From NCBI GenBank assembly GCA_004335835.1, contig RWJK01000419.1, forward strand, positions 1-64,000: a stretch of DNA of 64,000 nt, read 5' to 3'. Shown piece by piece: positions 48,683 to 61,600 of the stretch; positions within the stretch are counted from its first letter, which is position 1; every line of letters starts with the position of its first letter. The DNA comes from Scenedesmus sp. ARA3. Taxonomy: Eukaryota; Chlorophyta; Chlorophyceae; Sphaeropleales; Scenedesmaceae. A program made the position numbers and the translations under genes. The notes under the pieces were generated by a model, which saw only the letters and a list, made by a program, of their open reading frames with translations, ran no database searches and had not been told where the DNA came from.

Positions 48683-51283
48683 TCAGTCCCAGCAGGGCAG
48701 CAGCTGCAGCCTGCACAGCACCGCATCCAGCACAGCCTGCTGCAGCTGAGGCACCTTCAGTGCTTTTGCTAGCCGCCCTGGCAGGCACTGCGCCAGCCGT
48801 GCACTCTGCAGCAGCAGCAGCTGCAGCTCCCCTGGCAGCAGCAGCAGCTGCTGCAGCACCCTGCCATCTACTGCTCCCAGCCTTGCAGGAACTGCCTGCG
48901 CATTTCCTGCAAGCTTTCCTGCAAGCTGCTGCTGCTGCTGCTGCTCGTGCAGTACGCTGTCAGCGCCAATGCACAGCCCGCGAGTGAGCGGGTGCTGCAG
49001 CAGCAGCTGCTGCAGGTGCAGCAGCAGCCGTCCTTCCTGTGCAGGGAGCTTCTGCAGGTGCAGCACTGCGCCACACCTTGAGGCAGCAACAGCAGATGAT
49101 GCTGCCATTCCAGCCGCCGCAACTGCCGACCCTGCTGCTGCTGCTGTTGTGCCAGCTGCAGGATCGTCAGGTGCACCAGCAGCAGCAGCACAAGCAGATG
49201 CCCCACTCGCCGCCGCAGCAGCAGCCAAGGGGTCCTGCCAATGCAGCTGTATGTCCTCAATATCAAGCAGCGCATACAGTGAGCGGCAGAACCAGTCTGC
49301 ACCACTGCTGCCGCCGCTGCCGCTGCTGCTGCTGCTGATACCAGCGGCACCCCCGCCGGCAGCTGGCAGTACGTGCAGGCCTGCAGCAACACCATTCAAA
49401 GGCATGCATGCAACAGTAGCCAGGCACTTCACTGGCACCGCTCTCTGCTTGGCCCAAGACACCTCCAGCACATACCCACGGCTGTCCAGGCACAAGCCAT
49501 GTGCCTTTGCTACAGCTGCACCCCACGCTGCATCTGCTGCAGCTGCAATGCCATTCGCTGCACTGCTGTTGCTGTTGCTGCTGCTGCTGCCAGGGCGCTC
49601 CTTAGCAGCAGCAGCCGCTGCTGCCGCTGCTGCTGCTGCGCTGCCAGATTTGAAGCCTGGCAGGGGTGGCAGGCATGCCACCTGAGCAATAGGCCTCACA
49701 TCATTGTGTGCTGCAACTGCCTGAATGCTGACCTGGCCTGTCTGTTCATGCACATCCAGCTGGTATGCAGTCAGCCCTTGCATCAAATCAGCTGCCAAAA
49801 CTAGCCCACTGCTTGCCTCGGCAACAGAAAGTGACACAATGGGTGCTCGCGTGAAGCAATAGGCTGCCTGCTGCAGCTGGCCCCTTTGCTCAGGATGGGT
49901 GCGGTACGCTGCAAGCACATTACCAACTGCCACCAGCAGCAGCTCATGGCTGAAGCCGCAGACAGCTGTTACTGGCTCGGGCATACGCAGGCGCGCTACA
50001 CGTTGCAGGCTGTAGCTGCTGCTACTGCTGCTACTGCTGCTGCTACTAACACCTGCAGCTGCTGCTGCTGCATGTGGCTGGGTCAGCAGCTGCAGCACAA
50101 TTACTTGACCCCTGCAGCCATCCTCCTGCTCAGATGCACTAGTACCCAGCACCACTAGAGGTCCCGCCCGCTGCCAGTTTGACCAAGTTTGACCAAACCC
50201 TGCTGCCCTCTGCTGAGACCTAAACCGCCCAGGTGCACTGCCAGGAGAGTCCAGGCAACACAGCAGAGCAGCCAGCTGAGCAGCAGCGTCGGCTGCTGCA
50301 CCAGTCGCACTAGCTGCTGCTGCCCTGTTGCCGCTTGGTGCGCTGAAATGCAGCCCCGGTAGACCCTGCTGCTGCTGCTGCTGTTGCTCAGGGCTGCTGC
50401 TTGCGCCACTTCGAGGCCCTTGCCAGTTGCTGAATGCATCTGCTGCTGCATCCCATAGCCCTATGCACACAATGCTCTGACCTCCACTAGGCTGATATGC
50501 TGCTAGCTTTGCACCTGATGATGCATCAAGGCATTGCAGCCAAGTCACGTCTCGCTGCTGCTGCTGCTGGTGTGTAGTGCCACCTCGTAAGCTTGGAACG
50601 CCAGTGCCGCTACACTGCGCCAGCAGCAACTGCTGCTGCTGCTGGGAACAAGGGAAGGCCAGCAACTCAGACACAGCAACTCCAGGCAGCCATGTTTGAA
50701 TACGGTGCTGCTGCAGGTGTGGTAGAGTAAGCAGCTGCAGCTGCCCGTCTGGCAGCACGCACGCAATGTGCTGCTGCTGCTGCTCCTTATCATACTCCTG
50801 CCTGGTACCCTCACTGCTGCTGCTGCTAGTGCTGCTGCTGCTGCGGGGTAGACGCAGCGGCAGCAGCAATGCAGATGCCAGTAGGGCTGGGGGTGCCGCA
50901 ATGTGCCTCAGCTGCACTTGGTGAGACTGACGGCTGATCTGCAGCAGCCATAGCCCCTCGGACACTGCCAGCACATTCACAAACCTGCTGCTTTCCACCT
51001 GCTGCTGCTGCTGCTGTCCTGAGGCACTGCTGCTGCTGCTGCTGGTTGGTGATATGTCAGGCAGCAACTGCAGCTTGGCAGGAGGGCCGGGTAACCGCAG
51101 ATGTGACACCACCCTCAGGTGCTGCTGCTGCTGCTGCTCCACTGCTGCTGCTGCTGCCGCTGCTGCTGCTGCACCACCTAGCTGCTGCTGCTGCTGCTGC
51201 ATCAGCAGAGACTGCACAGCAACATCGTACACTGCCACGTCTCCATTCCTAAAGCTGACAAGCAGCAGCAGGCTGGCAGGCCC

Positions 51284-51315
<32 letters not shown>

Positions 51316-53438
51316 GGCCTGCTCTGTTGCGCCTGCTAGCACTAGCACTAGTTCCAGCTGCTGTTGCTGCTGGCTGGTGCTGCTGCTGTGAGCCGAGCCA
51401 GTGTGATGTACTGCTGCTGCTAGGTATGACGAGGCAGCTGTCAGGTACTACAGGCGACACCATGTGTGCTGCTGCTGTTGCTGCTGCCACTCGGCTGCGG
51501 TCTCCTGTAAGGGACGACAGCAGCCGCAGGGGGTGCAACTGCTCTGTGTTGAATGTAGCTAGTGTATGTATGCTGCCTGTACTGCTTGTACTGCCTGATC
51601 TGATTGTACTGCTTGTACTGCCAGAAGCCAGTTGTACTGCCAGCAGCTGCAGGCTCCCAGTGTAGCTGCCTGCCACTATGTAGTTACTAGGGCAGCTGCT
51701 GAGGCTCCTCTGCATGCTGCTGCTGCTGCTGGCCCAGTGGGCAGCTGCCGAGCTGGCAGCAGCAGCAGCAGCAGGGGCGCTACAGATCTGTATGCATGAC
51801 ACATGCCTGTCCAAAGCGATACCAGCAGCAGGTGTGAGGCACCAGCCGCTTCTGCACCTCTTCTTGCTGGCAGTAGGAAGTGCAGTGGCAGCAGCATCAT
51901 GCTGCTGCTGCTGCTGCTGCTCGTCTGCTGCTGGTGCTGCAGCACATGCAGAGGCCGCCTGCTGCCGCACTTGCTGCTGCTGCTGCTGGCAGGACACCTG
52001 CAGCAGCAGCAGGTCGCCAGAGCTGAGGTAGACAGCTACTGCCCCTGCCACTGCTGCTGCCAGCACCACTGCTACATGTGGCTGCTGCTGCTGCTGCCCA
52101 GGTGCTGCTGCACCTGCCTCCTCCTGCATGCCATCTTCAGACTGCTGCTGCTGCTGGTGTGTGTCGCTCGTCTGCATAACCACGTCGTGCTGATCTGTAT
52201 GCTGCTGCTGCTGCTGCTGCTGTTGTGCTGCATAATCCTGCACTGACCACTGCCAGGCAGAGCCTGCAAAAGGCTGGCTGCTGCTGCACTGCTGCTGCTG
52301 CTGCTGCTGCTGCTGGTTGTCGAGTAGCGTCTTAGGACTGTTGCAGCTCTGCAGCAACACTGCAGCACCTGCTGCTGCTGTTGCCGCTAAGCCCTGTGCT
52401 GCCGGCATCGGTTGCTCTGCCTGTAAGCTGCTGCTGCATGCTGCCAGCCTGCAGGGCACCGCTGCTGCTGCCGCTGCTCCTGCTGCAGTTTCACCTCCAG
52501 CAGCCTCTGCCCAAGCAGCTGATGGCAGCAGCTGCATATGGCCTAAGCTACCTGGTTGCTTCTGCTGCTGCTGTGGCTGCCAGCTGGGTCTGCTGCTCTT
52601 GGGGCTGTGCCGCCACTGCCTGCTGCTGCTGCCGCCGCCTAAACCGCCACCGGCCTCGTCCTTTCCAATTGCTGTGCACAGCAGTGGATCCAGGGGGCAC
52701 AGCCGCACACCAGATGGCGTCACTTGTGCTGCTAAGCCCTCTGCTACACAAGCTGCCAGCAGCGTTGGCTCGTGCTGTGCAATACCCAGGATATCAGACA
52801 CATCTGAAAAGCAGCGCCCTACCGACAGCGCTCGCGACGCAGCAGCGAAGCTCACAACTAGTGCGCAGTGCGGCGCAACACCCTCGCTGCTGCTGCTGCT
52901 GCTGCTGCTGCCAAGCTTGCTGCTTGCTGGTGCTGCTGGCAGCGGCCACATGCCAGTAGCTCCTGAAAGCATGCCCTCTGAGCCACACAGCAGCTGCTGT
53001 GCAGCAGTACCCGCGGTTAGAACCCTTAGGCCCTTGCTGGGCTGCTGGCTTGCTGCTATTAGCTGCGGCCGGCTGGGCCAGCTGCTGCTGCTGCTGCTGC
53101 TGCAGGGTTCAGGTGTGTTAGGCACTTGAACCACAGCACACTTGCCTACAGGGCCAAGCAGCTTCAGCGTGTCGGTTACAGCGTAGCTTGCTGGCAGATC
53201 AGTGGTAGATCGCTCACTGCCATCCTCAGCGTCAGGTGCCAAATCGCACATGTGCTGCTGCTGCTGCTGCTGCCAAAGGCGCTCCACTGCTGCTGCTGGA
53301 GCTATCCAGCCAGGGCTGTCACCAGCAGCAGCAGCAGCAGCATCAGGAGAGCCAGGGGAACCGCCAGCACTCAAGCCCTCAAGCCTGTGAGAATGCAGAC
53401 CACCTGCTGCTGCTGCTGCTGCTGCTGCATCCTCGTCC

Positions 53439-53485
<47 letters not shown>

Positions 53486-55734
53486 GGGTTGGCTGTCTAT
53501 GCCTCGAGGTGTGTCCAGATCCATGTCACTTGCTCCAGCAGCAGTGCCAGCAAACTGAGAATCCAGCTGCAGCTGCCCCAGCTGACGCATTGCAGGAGAA
53601 GCCATGCGCAGTGGCCCCATCAGCTGCTGCTGCTCATCAGGTGTGGCAACCGCTGCTGCTGCCGCTGCTGGAGTAGACAGGGGCTGCTGTAAGCCAGCAG
53701 CGCCAGCAGCAGTTGCGGCGGCGGCAGCTTGCTGCTGGCTATCTGGGCTCAGCAGCAGCACGGTACTGCTGCTGTCAGTCACAGCAAGCAGCTGCTGCTG
53801 CGGCAGCGCAAGCAGCAGCTGTGCCGAGCTGCCGATCGCGTCACTGCTGCTGTCTGCTGCTGCTGCTGGCATCACTTGGAGCGCCTTCTCTCCGACAATG
53901 CTGATGACAGGGCGATCAAATGTGCTGCTGCTGCTGCTGTTGTGAGGCCTAGACTGGTGCTGCTCTGCTGCTGTCAGCAGCAGCCTCAGCAGCCCTCCAG
54001 CAGTGGCCATCACTAGGCAGTCTACTGGAGCAGCAGCAGCAGCAGCAGCAGCAGCGGCGGCAGCAGCAGCCACATCACCTGCTGCAGCAGCCTCAGGGCT
54101 GGCAGGCTGGCCTGGTGCATCCACAGCAGCTGCAGCAGCAGGTTGCTGCTGCTGCTGCTGCTGCTGAGGCAACTGCCAAGCCCAGGCTGTGACGATACCT
54201 GAAGCTTCCTGCAAGGGAGGGTGTGTTACAAAGCAGGGCAGAAAGGCAGCGGCATGTGAGCTGAATGCAGCGACCCACACCTGAATGGGGTTGCTAATGT
54301 GATCTGTTGCACATCAACAATGCAGGGAAGCAGTGTACGCAGCTAGCTCCGAAGATAATTGCCTTGCACAGGTACACCGTGGCCATGCACTGGCACACAT
54401 GATGTCTCCACACAGACCAACAAAAGTCATACCATCTAAGATGGTGCGAGAAACCACATGCGTTACCAAAAGGCGCCGCACACCTGAGCGTTACTGCCTG
54501 AGGTGGGATCATCTGCTTCCTGAGCCCGCAGCCCCGCTGCAGCAGCTGCCTGCTGCCGGCGGACTTCGCGGCGCAGGTCAGCAGCAACAACTGCAGCCGC
54601 CACTGCTGCGACATCCAGCTCCGCCTGGCCCTCGTCCCCTGCCCCTTGATCCTCCAGATCTTCGTCAATATCTTCAAATATCGCGTCATCTGTCGTGTCA
54701 TCTGTTACAGGCAGATCTTCGCCGTCATCGTCATCGCCGTCTTCTGCTGCCCACGCTGCTGCTGCTGCGGCTGCCGCTGCTGCCTCTGCTGCTGCCTCAA
54801 AGGCTTCTGCTGCTGCTGCCGCCGCCTCTGCCTGCTGTACTTCTTGCTGCAGCAGGTGGTGGCCACGTGCTGCTGTTGCTGCTGCTGCTGCTGCTGTGGG
54901 AGAGGCATCAGGAGTGGTGAATGCAGCTGCATCATCGCCTGCAGGTGAGTAGCACAGATGCACCGCCAACGCATTGGCATGTTTCAACAGCAAAAGGCAG
55001 GTATGGTGTGCACCCGCGCATCATCACCCCAGTTTGTGTCAGCAAACACCAGTTAACACACAGTATTCACATATGCCTTGGGTAGGCTGCCCGCATGCAT
55101 CATCTTTGAGCGCTGATGATGGCCCACGAAAACGTAAAACCCCAGCGCTGCAACATACGTGGTGCAGCCTACCTGAGCTCTCGCCCGGCTGCCCTGCTGC
55201 ATGCATGCGTAACCCGTTGTCACCACTACACTCACACAACACACACACAACAAAAAGCCAAAACATGTTACAGCAGCACCCCCACCTGAGCTCTCTGCCC
55301 GCAGCCCTGCTGCCAACGCTACCGGCGCAGAGGGCAGCAGCACCTTGCCCAACCAGCACGGCAGCTCCAGCCGCCGCTGCTGCTGCTGCTGCTGCCACTG
55401 GCCCGGCAGCTGCTGTAGCAGGCACAGGTCGAAGAGGCGGACAGTTGAGGCCACTGCAGCAGCTGAGGCGGCTGGCTGCTGCTGCTGCGCGAGGATGGCT
55501 GAACAGTCCAGCACCAGTGCGGCTTTGATTCCAAGGATCACCAAGGCTGTTTGGAAGGCAGAAAGCAGCAAAAACCGCAGCGTCAGCGTCAGCAGCAGCA
55601 ACAGCAACAGCAGCAGCAACACACACAAAGCCGACAGTGATACCCCGGTGCCCTTCTTCTAGTATGGGCAGCTTTGGACCCAAGGATCACCAGGGCTGCG
55701 TGGAGGATGAAGAGCAGCAGTGGTTGTCAAACAT

Positions 55735-55767
<33 letters not shown>

Positions 55768-57858
55768 CAGCATCAGCATCAGCATCAGCAGCAGCACACA
55801 TCAGTCCAGATTGATGCACAGTAGTCTGACGTCGTTTTTGGTGCAGACAAGCTTGCACATATGCAAGCATGCATGTGCGGTCTGGGTGTAGAAGCAGCAA
55901 CTGGCTGCTACGTGTCAGCCAGTTGCTGCTGCTGCTGCAGCAGCTGCAGCAGCCCTTGCCCTACCTGTCGGGCTGCTGGGCACTGCGCTCAGGTGCAGCG
56001 GCCGGCCTAACACGCCCTCAGGCCCCCGGTGGGCCAGTGTCACCAGCCCTAGCCTGGTCAGGGACTGGCAGTCGGCCTGCCAGCGCAACAGCAGCAGCTC
56101 GCTGCTCGACTCGCCAGGCCTGCGGCAGCGGTACAGTGTGTGGGAAAGTGAGCGAGTGTGACAAGGGCTAGGCTGGTCAGGGAGAGGCAGTTAGCCTGCC
56201 AGCGCAGCAGCAGCAGCTCGCTGCTAGACTCGCCAGGCCTGCAGGGCACAGGAGGCAGAAGGCAGGTGGGTTATTGGTGGGGCACAGCATGCACCAGAGG
56301 AGTGCGGTTACAGCTGGTGCAGGATGAACAGCAAAGTCAGCCCAGCATGCATCAGATGTGCTGAACCCAGCGCTACACCCGCCATAGCAGCCTTACAAAA
56401 CCACCAAGCAGCAAGTGTGCTACACGCATTTGCGCAAGGCATGTGCATCGGCCGTGTTGGAGGTGCATTGTGCAGAGGCTGCACACCTGTAAGAAATGGC
56501 AGCCAAGTGCTGCACATCGCTGCTGCTGCTGCTGCTGCTGCTGCAGGAACAGAAGGCCAGGTCAACAATGCTGCCTAGCTCCAGCTGCTGCTCCCTTGCT
56601 CGGTCAACCGCCACTGCTCCTGCAACTGCTGCTGCTGCAGGCGCGTACACAGCGGGCTCTGAAAGCGCCACACCCTCTGCTGTTGAGGCTACAGCAAGGC
56701 ACGCGACGCGCCCGCGTGCTGCTGCAAGCGCCAAGCTCCTGCCATCTGATGAGATGGCTAGCCTGCATCCCAGGTGGTCCTTGTCCAGGTGATTTCCTGC
56801 AAGCAGTTTGGCATGCGCGGGCAGCAGGATCGGCATGATAAGGAGCGCTTTGACGGCGGCAAAGTTGGGTGTTATGTGCCTGGTGCCAGTGTGGTGACTC
56901 TGCATGTAGGCACAGCAGTACCTACCAAGATGCAGGTGCAGCGAGCAGGGGAAGGCAGTCTTCTCTGCGCATTGGGGTGCATTAGTGCAGTGCGCGCTGC
57001 TGTTACAGAGTCACCACGTCATTGCCGTCAAATGCTTAGAGTATTTACGGACATGAACACCAAGCAATATGACACAGCTGGCAGCGCTCACCACTAGCAA
57101 GCATCAGCTCAGAGACCACCATGAACCTGCAGCACAGCAAGCACAGCTCCTCCGTCACAAACCACAAACACCATGTCCAATGTTGAAGAGATTGATGATG
57201 AAAAGTGCTGCAGCACGAACAGCTGTGTGCATGCGGTGACCTGCCACTGACGGCAGCTCCCACGTCCAATGAGATGTCCTGTTAAGCTGCAGCTGGCACA
57301 CTGTAAAAGTGACTCATACTGTCCAAGATGGTGCCAGGGCTCACGTGTGGCTACCCTTTCTCAAAGTGAACAGTCAGCAACTATGCTGGCGCAGCTTCAG
57401 GAAAATCACATTGCGCAATTGTTGCTGTTCAGTCAAAGTAAAGACAAGTTGTCCTGCAAGCCGCACCTGTTGACCATGCTGTTGTAGCGTAGCACCGCCA
57501 AGCTGCCATTGGCCAGCAGAGCCACCAGCTGATCCAAAGGATACTGTAGGCATGCATGCAGCAGGGCGAGCAGGCAGGCAGTCAGGCAGGCGGGCAGGCA
57601 GGCACAGTGTGCATTCAACAAAAAGGTGTCCTGCAAGACGCAACAGCGTCATATTCGACGTTCCTGCGGGCATGCTTATGTGTGTGACAACAATCATTCC
57701 TGCTCAGCTGGCGTCTGTACACTGTGCCGCTGCCATTGTGCTGTTGCGTGGCGCCCAGAAGGATTCACATGGGACTGCAACATGTTTCTGTGATGCATGA
57801 ATACAAATGCACGCGACAGACTTCACTCACGTCTTTGCTGGCAGCATCAGCGTTGGTT

Positions 57859-57895
<37 letters not shown>

Positions 57896-58136
57896 AAGGC
57901 AGCACCTGCAGGTCCCGCACTTGGTACAGCACAGGCTGCTTGAACAGTGTGACCAGCCTGCCATTAGGGGCCACGCTGAGCACATGCAGCTCTGAACCGT
58001 TGTTTAAGACAACGTCTGACACCCCAGAGTGCCTGAACTGGACTGCACAGGCACTGATAACACTGCCTGCAGCAACCAGGGGTGTGGCAAGCCAATAGCA
58101 GTGAGCCTGCTGGCTGACGTCCTGCTGCTGCGTCAT
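48683..58136 (-). CDS. CPSF-A/DDB1-like beta-propeller protein, giant low-complexity form
   Basis: Eight exons: 58136-57831, 57543-57467, 57126-57092, 56796-56487, 56119-55965, 55546-55286, 54938-54484, 54208-48683. They give 2374 residues plus stop in phase. The N-terminus (SVISACAVQFRHSGVSDVVL, QPVLYQVRDLQVLPF, LDQLVALLANGSLAVLRY) and the later SSELLLLRW and TALVILGIKAALVLDC match plant proteins annotated as CPSF A-subunit family (about 1400 residues), relatives of DDB1, CPSF160 and SF3B3. C-terminal propeller blocks are recognisable (MPEPVTAVCGFSHELLLVAV, IVSLSVAEASSGLVLAADLM). Exon 7 has an acidic stretch (EDGDDDDGEDLPVTDD). The 5.5-kb last exon is inflated by polyQ/A/S. It likely works in a nuclear RNA- or ubiquitin-related complex; which one is not determinable. 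Exon 3 is only 35 nt. Confidence 0.85.
53441..53484. repeat. (CTG)n run encoding polyA in the CPSF-A-like protein
   Basis: About 14 units. On the minus strand the frame reads GCA, giving Ala, unlike nearby runs read as Gln or Ser. Confidence 0.93.
55668..55700 (-). repeat. Copy of CPSF-A-like exon 6 5' end
   Basis: Minus strand encodes AALVILGSK, a copy of TALVILGIK at the start of exon 6 (55546), lying upstream of it. Confidence 0.7.
55738..55795. repeat. CAG/CATCAG compound repeat
   Basis: CAG run followed by CATCAG repeats in intron 5 of the CPSF-A-like gene. Confidence 0.9.
56156..56240 (-). repeat. Copy of CPSF-A-like exon 5 5' end
   Basis: Starts after CTGCAG at 56238 and encodes PGESSSELLLLRWQANC then LSLTSLALVTLAH, closely matching exon 5 (from 56119). 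The copy lacks a usable donor, so the 56119 copy is taken as functional. Confidence 0.88.
57571..57604. repeat. GGCA-type tetranucleotide repeat
   Basis: Imperfect CAGG/GGCA run in intron 1 of the CPSF-A-like gene, next to the exon 2 acceptor. Confidence 0.85.
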
Positions 58137-58633
58137 TCAGGCTAGCCTCGACCTGCTAAGGCTGCAATGGCGGGTTGGAAACTTGTTGATTTCCTGCTAG
58201 CATTGTAAGCAGGGTAACAGCACTGGCAGCAGAGAACGCTGGATAGGCTTTGACAGTCAGTACTGCTTGCAGGGGACAGTGCCGGGGCAAGCGTCGTGTC
58301 CCAAGGCAGCGATCCATTCATATATACAAATAAAGTTTTTTATAATAGCTGTTATGCAATTGTTGCCTTAGCTTATCCCCGGGCCAGCGTGTCACAAAGG
58401 AGTTCGGGTACTATTGCCGGGCCCTGCTGCTCACTTCCCGTGTGCTTCTTGGAGCTCCGTTGATGCCATCAGATATCCACACTGCTTCCTTTGTTGTTTG
58501 TGCTATCGATCCGCGGACGTTGCGTGTACAGTCCTGCTCTTCTGTTTTACTGAAGTTTTCAGTTGGCGGGCCTGTTGCTTCAGCTTGCCTCGGCCTCTGT
58601 ATCTGAATCCTAAACTTTTGTCGATTGGAGAAT
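58137..58633. promoter_or_regulatory. Shared intergenic region of divergent CPSF-A-like and BFR1-like genes
   Basis: About 500 bp between start codons. An A/T-rich core with TATATACAAATAAAG and TTTATAATAG lies at about 58320-58350 and could contain TATA-like elements for either direction. Confidence 0.6.
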
Positions 58634-61600
58634 ATGGCAGAGGCACTGGCAGCAGAGCCGGTGGCAAACGGGAACACGCTCCACGAGGAGCCAGCAGCAG
58701 TGCAGCCCGAGGCAGAGGTAGCAGAGCCCACGGAGCCTGAGCAGACATCGAAGGGACTGTACATTCTTCGCATTCCCCGGCCCACGTTTGATGACTCTGC
58801 GGTGAAGAAGTTGGAGGGCGAGCTGAGCGCGGTGTTCACCAAGCTGAAGGCCATCAACGGCAAGGCGCAGATCAAGAGGGTGAGCTTGATTTGTGCCATG
58901 TTGGCGCAACACATTGCCAGCTGAGTCATGCTGCTGCTGTGCAACCGCTTTTGTCGTTGGGGTGTGTGCTGGGTCCCGGTCAGCAGCAGCTGCTGCACGC
59001 CAGATCCATGCCTTCAAGCCTTTTTACACCCCTTGTACGTGTACCTGCTGCCTAGTTCATCCCTCTTCAACGTCTTTGCTGCCTGCATGCCATCCCATCC
59101 TGGCAAACATGCTGCACCCCTGTGACTGTGCTGCTGTTGCTGCGGTCAACGCCCTGCTACTGTTGTCCTGCAGGGGGAGGCCAACGAGCTGCGCAAGCAG
59201 CTTGGCGTGGCGCGCTCGCTGCGCAACGGCTCCAGCCCCGAGTTTGACGAGAAGATGACGCGGCTCAAGCAGCTGCGCGAGATGCGCAAGGCTATCCTGG
59301 ACAAGGTGGGTGGGGGCAGCAGCTGGGGCTGTAGTTAGAACTGTAGTTGTGTATTGTTCGTTTCTCATGCACCTGGGGCTGCTTTTGAGTTTTACTCCGG
59401 GAGCATAACCCCTAGGTGTCTGTCCTGCATGGTGCATTGAAATATCGCACGACACCTCATTTCACCAGGTATCATTTCACCAGGTATGCCCTCATTTCAC
59501 AGCAAGCCTCTCATTGCAGACTTATGTGCCTCGAGGGAAGCTTTTCAAAGAGTGCGAAGCACATTTTGCATGGCAAGGTCATGTGCAGAGCAGCAGGCAA
59601 CGCTCATCGCACTAGCGAGGCATACCAATCACCCTCCTGCCACCACCTGAACACCACTGTGCGGTTTCCTGCAAACGTGTCCTGCGAGCCAGTCCTGCAA
59701 ACCATTGCCTTGCCGAAGCATGTGTCCTGCACACCCTCAGAAGAGCAACAGGATGAAGCTCAGGCGCCAGAGCCTGGAGTGCCGCATTGTGGGAGAGCTG
59801 GACCTGCACTGCTGCTGTTTCAACCCATCTGGTAACCAAAGTACCCTCTGTCTTGCGAATATCAGACATCATGCAGGTGCAAGAGATGAAGAGCGCGTGT
59901 CAGGGCTTGGAATGCTGCACTGAGGAGGAGCAGGAACTGCGTTGATGCTGCTTCACGCCCTCCGCTGAACTGCAAACCCTCTGTCCTGCAACCCCTTCCT
60001 GCAACCCCCCGCAGGTGCAAGAGATGAAGAGCGGGCGCCAGGGCCTGGAGTGCCGCACCGAGGAGGAGCTGGACCTGCGCATCGCTGAGATGGAGCACTC
60101 CATCCAGCACGACGACCTGCCGCTCAACACGGAGAAGCAGTACGTGCGCAACATCGCGAAGCTGCGCAGCCAGCGCGAGCAGATCCGCGCGGTGCAGGGC
60201 CAGCAGGAGAGCCTGGGTGCCATGGAGGCGGAGGCGAAGAAGATCAAGGCCGTGATCGACGAGGTGGGGGCAATGTTGTGGCTTGGTTGATTGGGAAGAT
60301 GCATGTGATGCTTGTGTACAATGATTTTGATGGTGGTGATGGAGGGCGGAGGCGAAGAAGATTAAGGCCGTGATTGCTGAGGCGGGTTTAGTTGCCTGAC
60401 GTGAGCTCAGCGTGCCATTGTGTTCATTGACCAGCATACGTAGCAGAGATCAGGTGACATTCGCGATAGCACGTGTGGCGTGGCGCTGTGAGTACTTGCA
60501 TTTTTGGCATGCGCCGTGTTGCACCAAATGAATTGGTGCTGCTTATGCAGCAGGTGAACATGCTACGCAATTCATAACAGAACATTGTGTTTTCTTGCAG
60601 AAACGGCGGCAGAAACGGCCACAACCCTGCTGCTGCTGCTGTTCTTTCGTATGTCATGTTTTCTGCTTTGCTTTTCCTGCGCAGGTGGACAGCGAGATGA
60701 ACATCCTGCGTGGCGAGCGCGACCAGGCCAAGGACATCATCGACGACCTGCAGAAGAAGCTGGCCGTGGTGACGGCTGTGCTCAACGACTACGACCTGGA
60801 GCGCCAGGTGCGCACATGTTATGTACACGTGTCTTCTGTGGGTCATATCCGCAATTTACATCCTGGAGCGCGTGGGTTACTGGATGTGCGCAGCAGCCGC
60901 GTGTTGTGTTGTTTGACGCGGCTGGGCTGGGGGATGCTAACGGGCAGCCTGGCCAAGCACAGCTGTTGAGCTAGTTGATGGGCAGTCACGTCGCGTCTGC
61001 CCTGAGCAGCCGCGCCTAAGCGACGTGGAGCAGCCAGGCGCTAAATCTCATGCAGCACGAATCATCAATCCTTGTTGCACTGTGCTCCATTACAACCTGC
61101 AAGACCTGGAGTCCACCAAGCGCGACACCCAGCAGCAGCTTAAGCTGCAGCTTGCGCTGCGCGACGCAGTATGATGTACTGTTACGCAACGCACCCAACT
61201 CATTGCTGTGTTGCTGTGTTTCTTTGCAGGACCTGGAGTCCACCAAGCGCGACATCCAGGAGCAGCTCAAGTCGCTGCGCGAGGAGATCGACGGCCACAT
61301 GTTTGAGTGGCGCGCCAACCGCAAGCTGTCGCTGCAGCTGCGCGACCTGGTGGCGGAGGGCAAGGCTGAGGAGGCGTCCAGCATCGCAGAGCAGCAGGTG
61401 GAGAACTACCTGGGCAAGCTGCTGACGGACATGTGCTTCAGGTGCGTCTATTTTATTCTGTAGGCTTTTGAGGGGTGGTTTTTTTGTCTGGGGTATCTTG
61501 GAGCCACAGCAGCAGGTGGAGAACTACCTGGGCAAGCTGCTGACAGACATGGGCTTCAGGTGCGCTGCAAGGCTCTGTACGAGGCTTCATAGGAGGGTTT

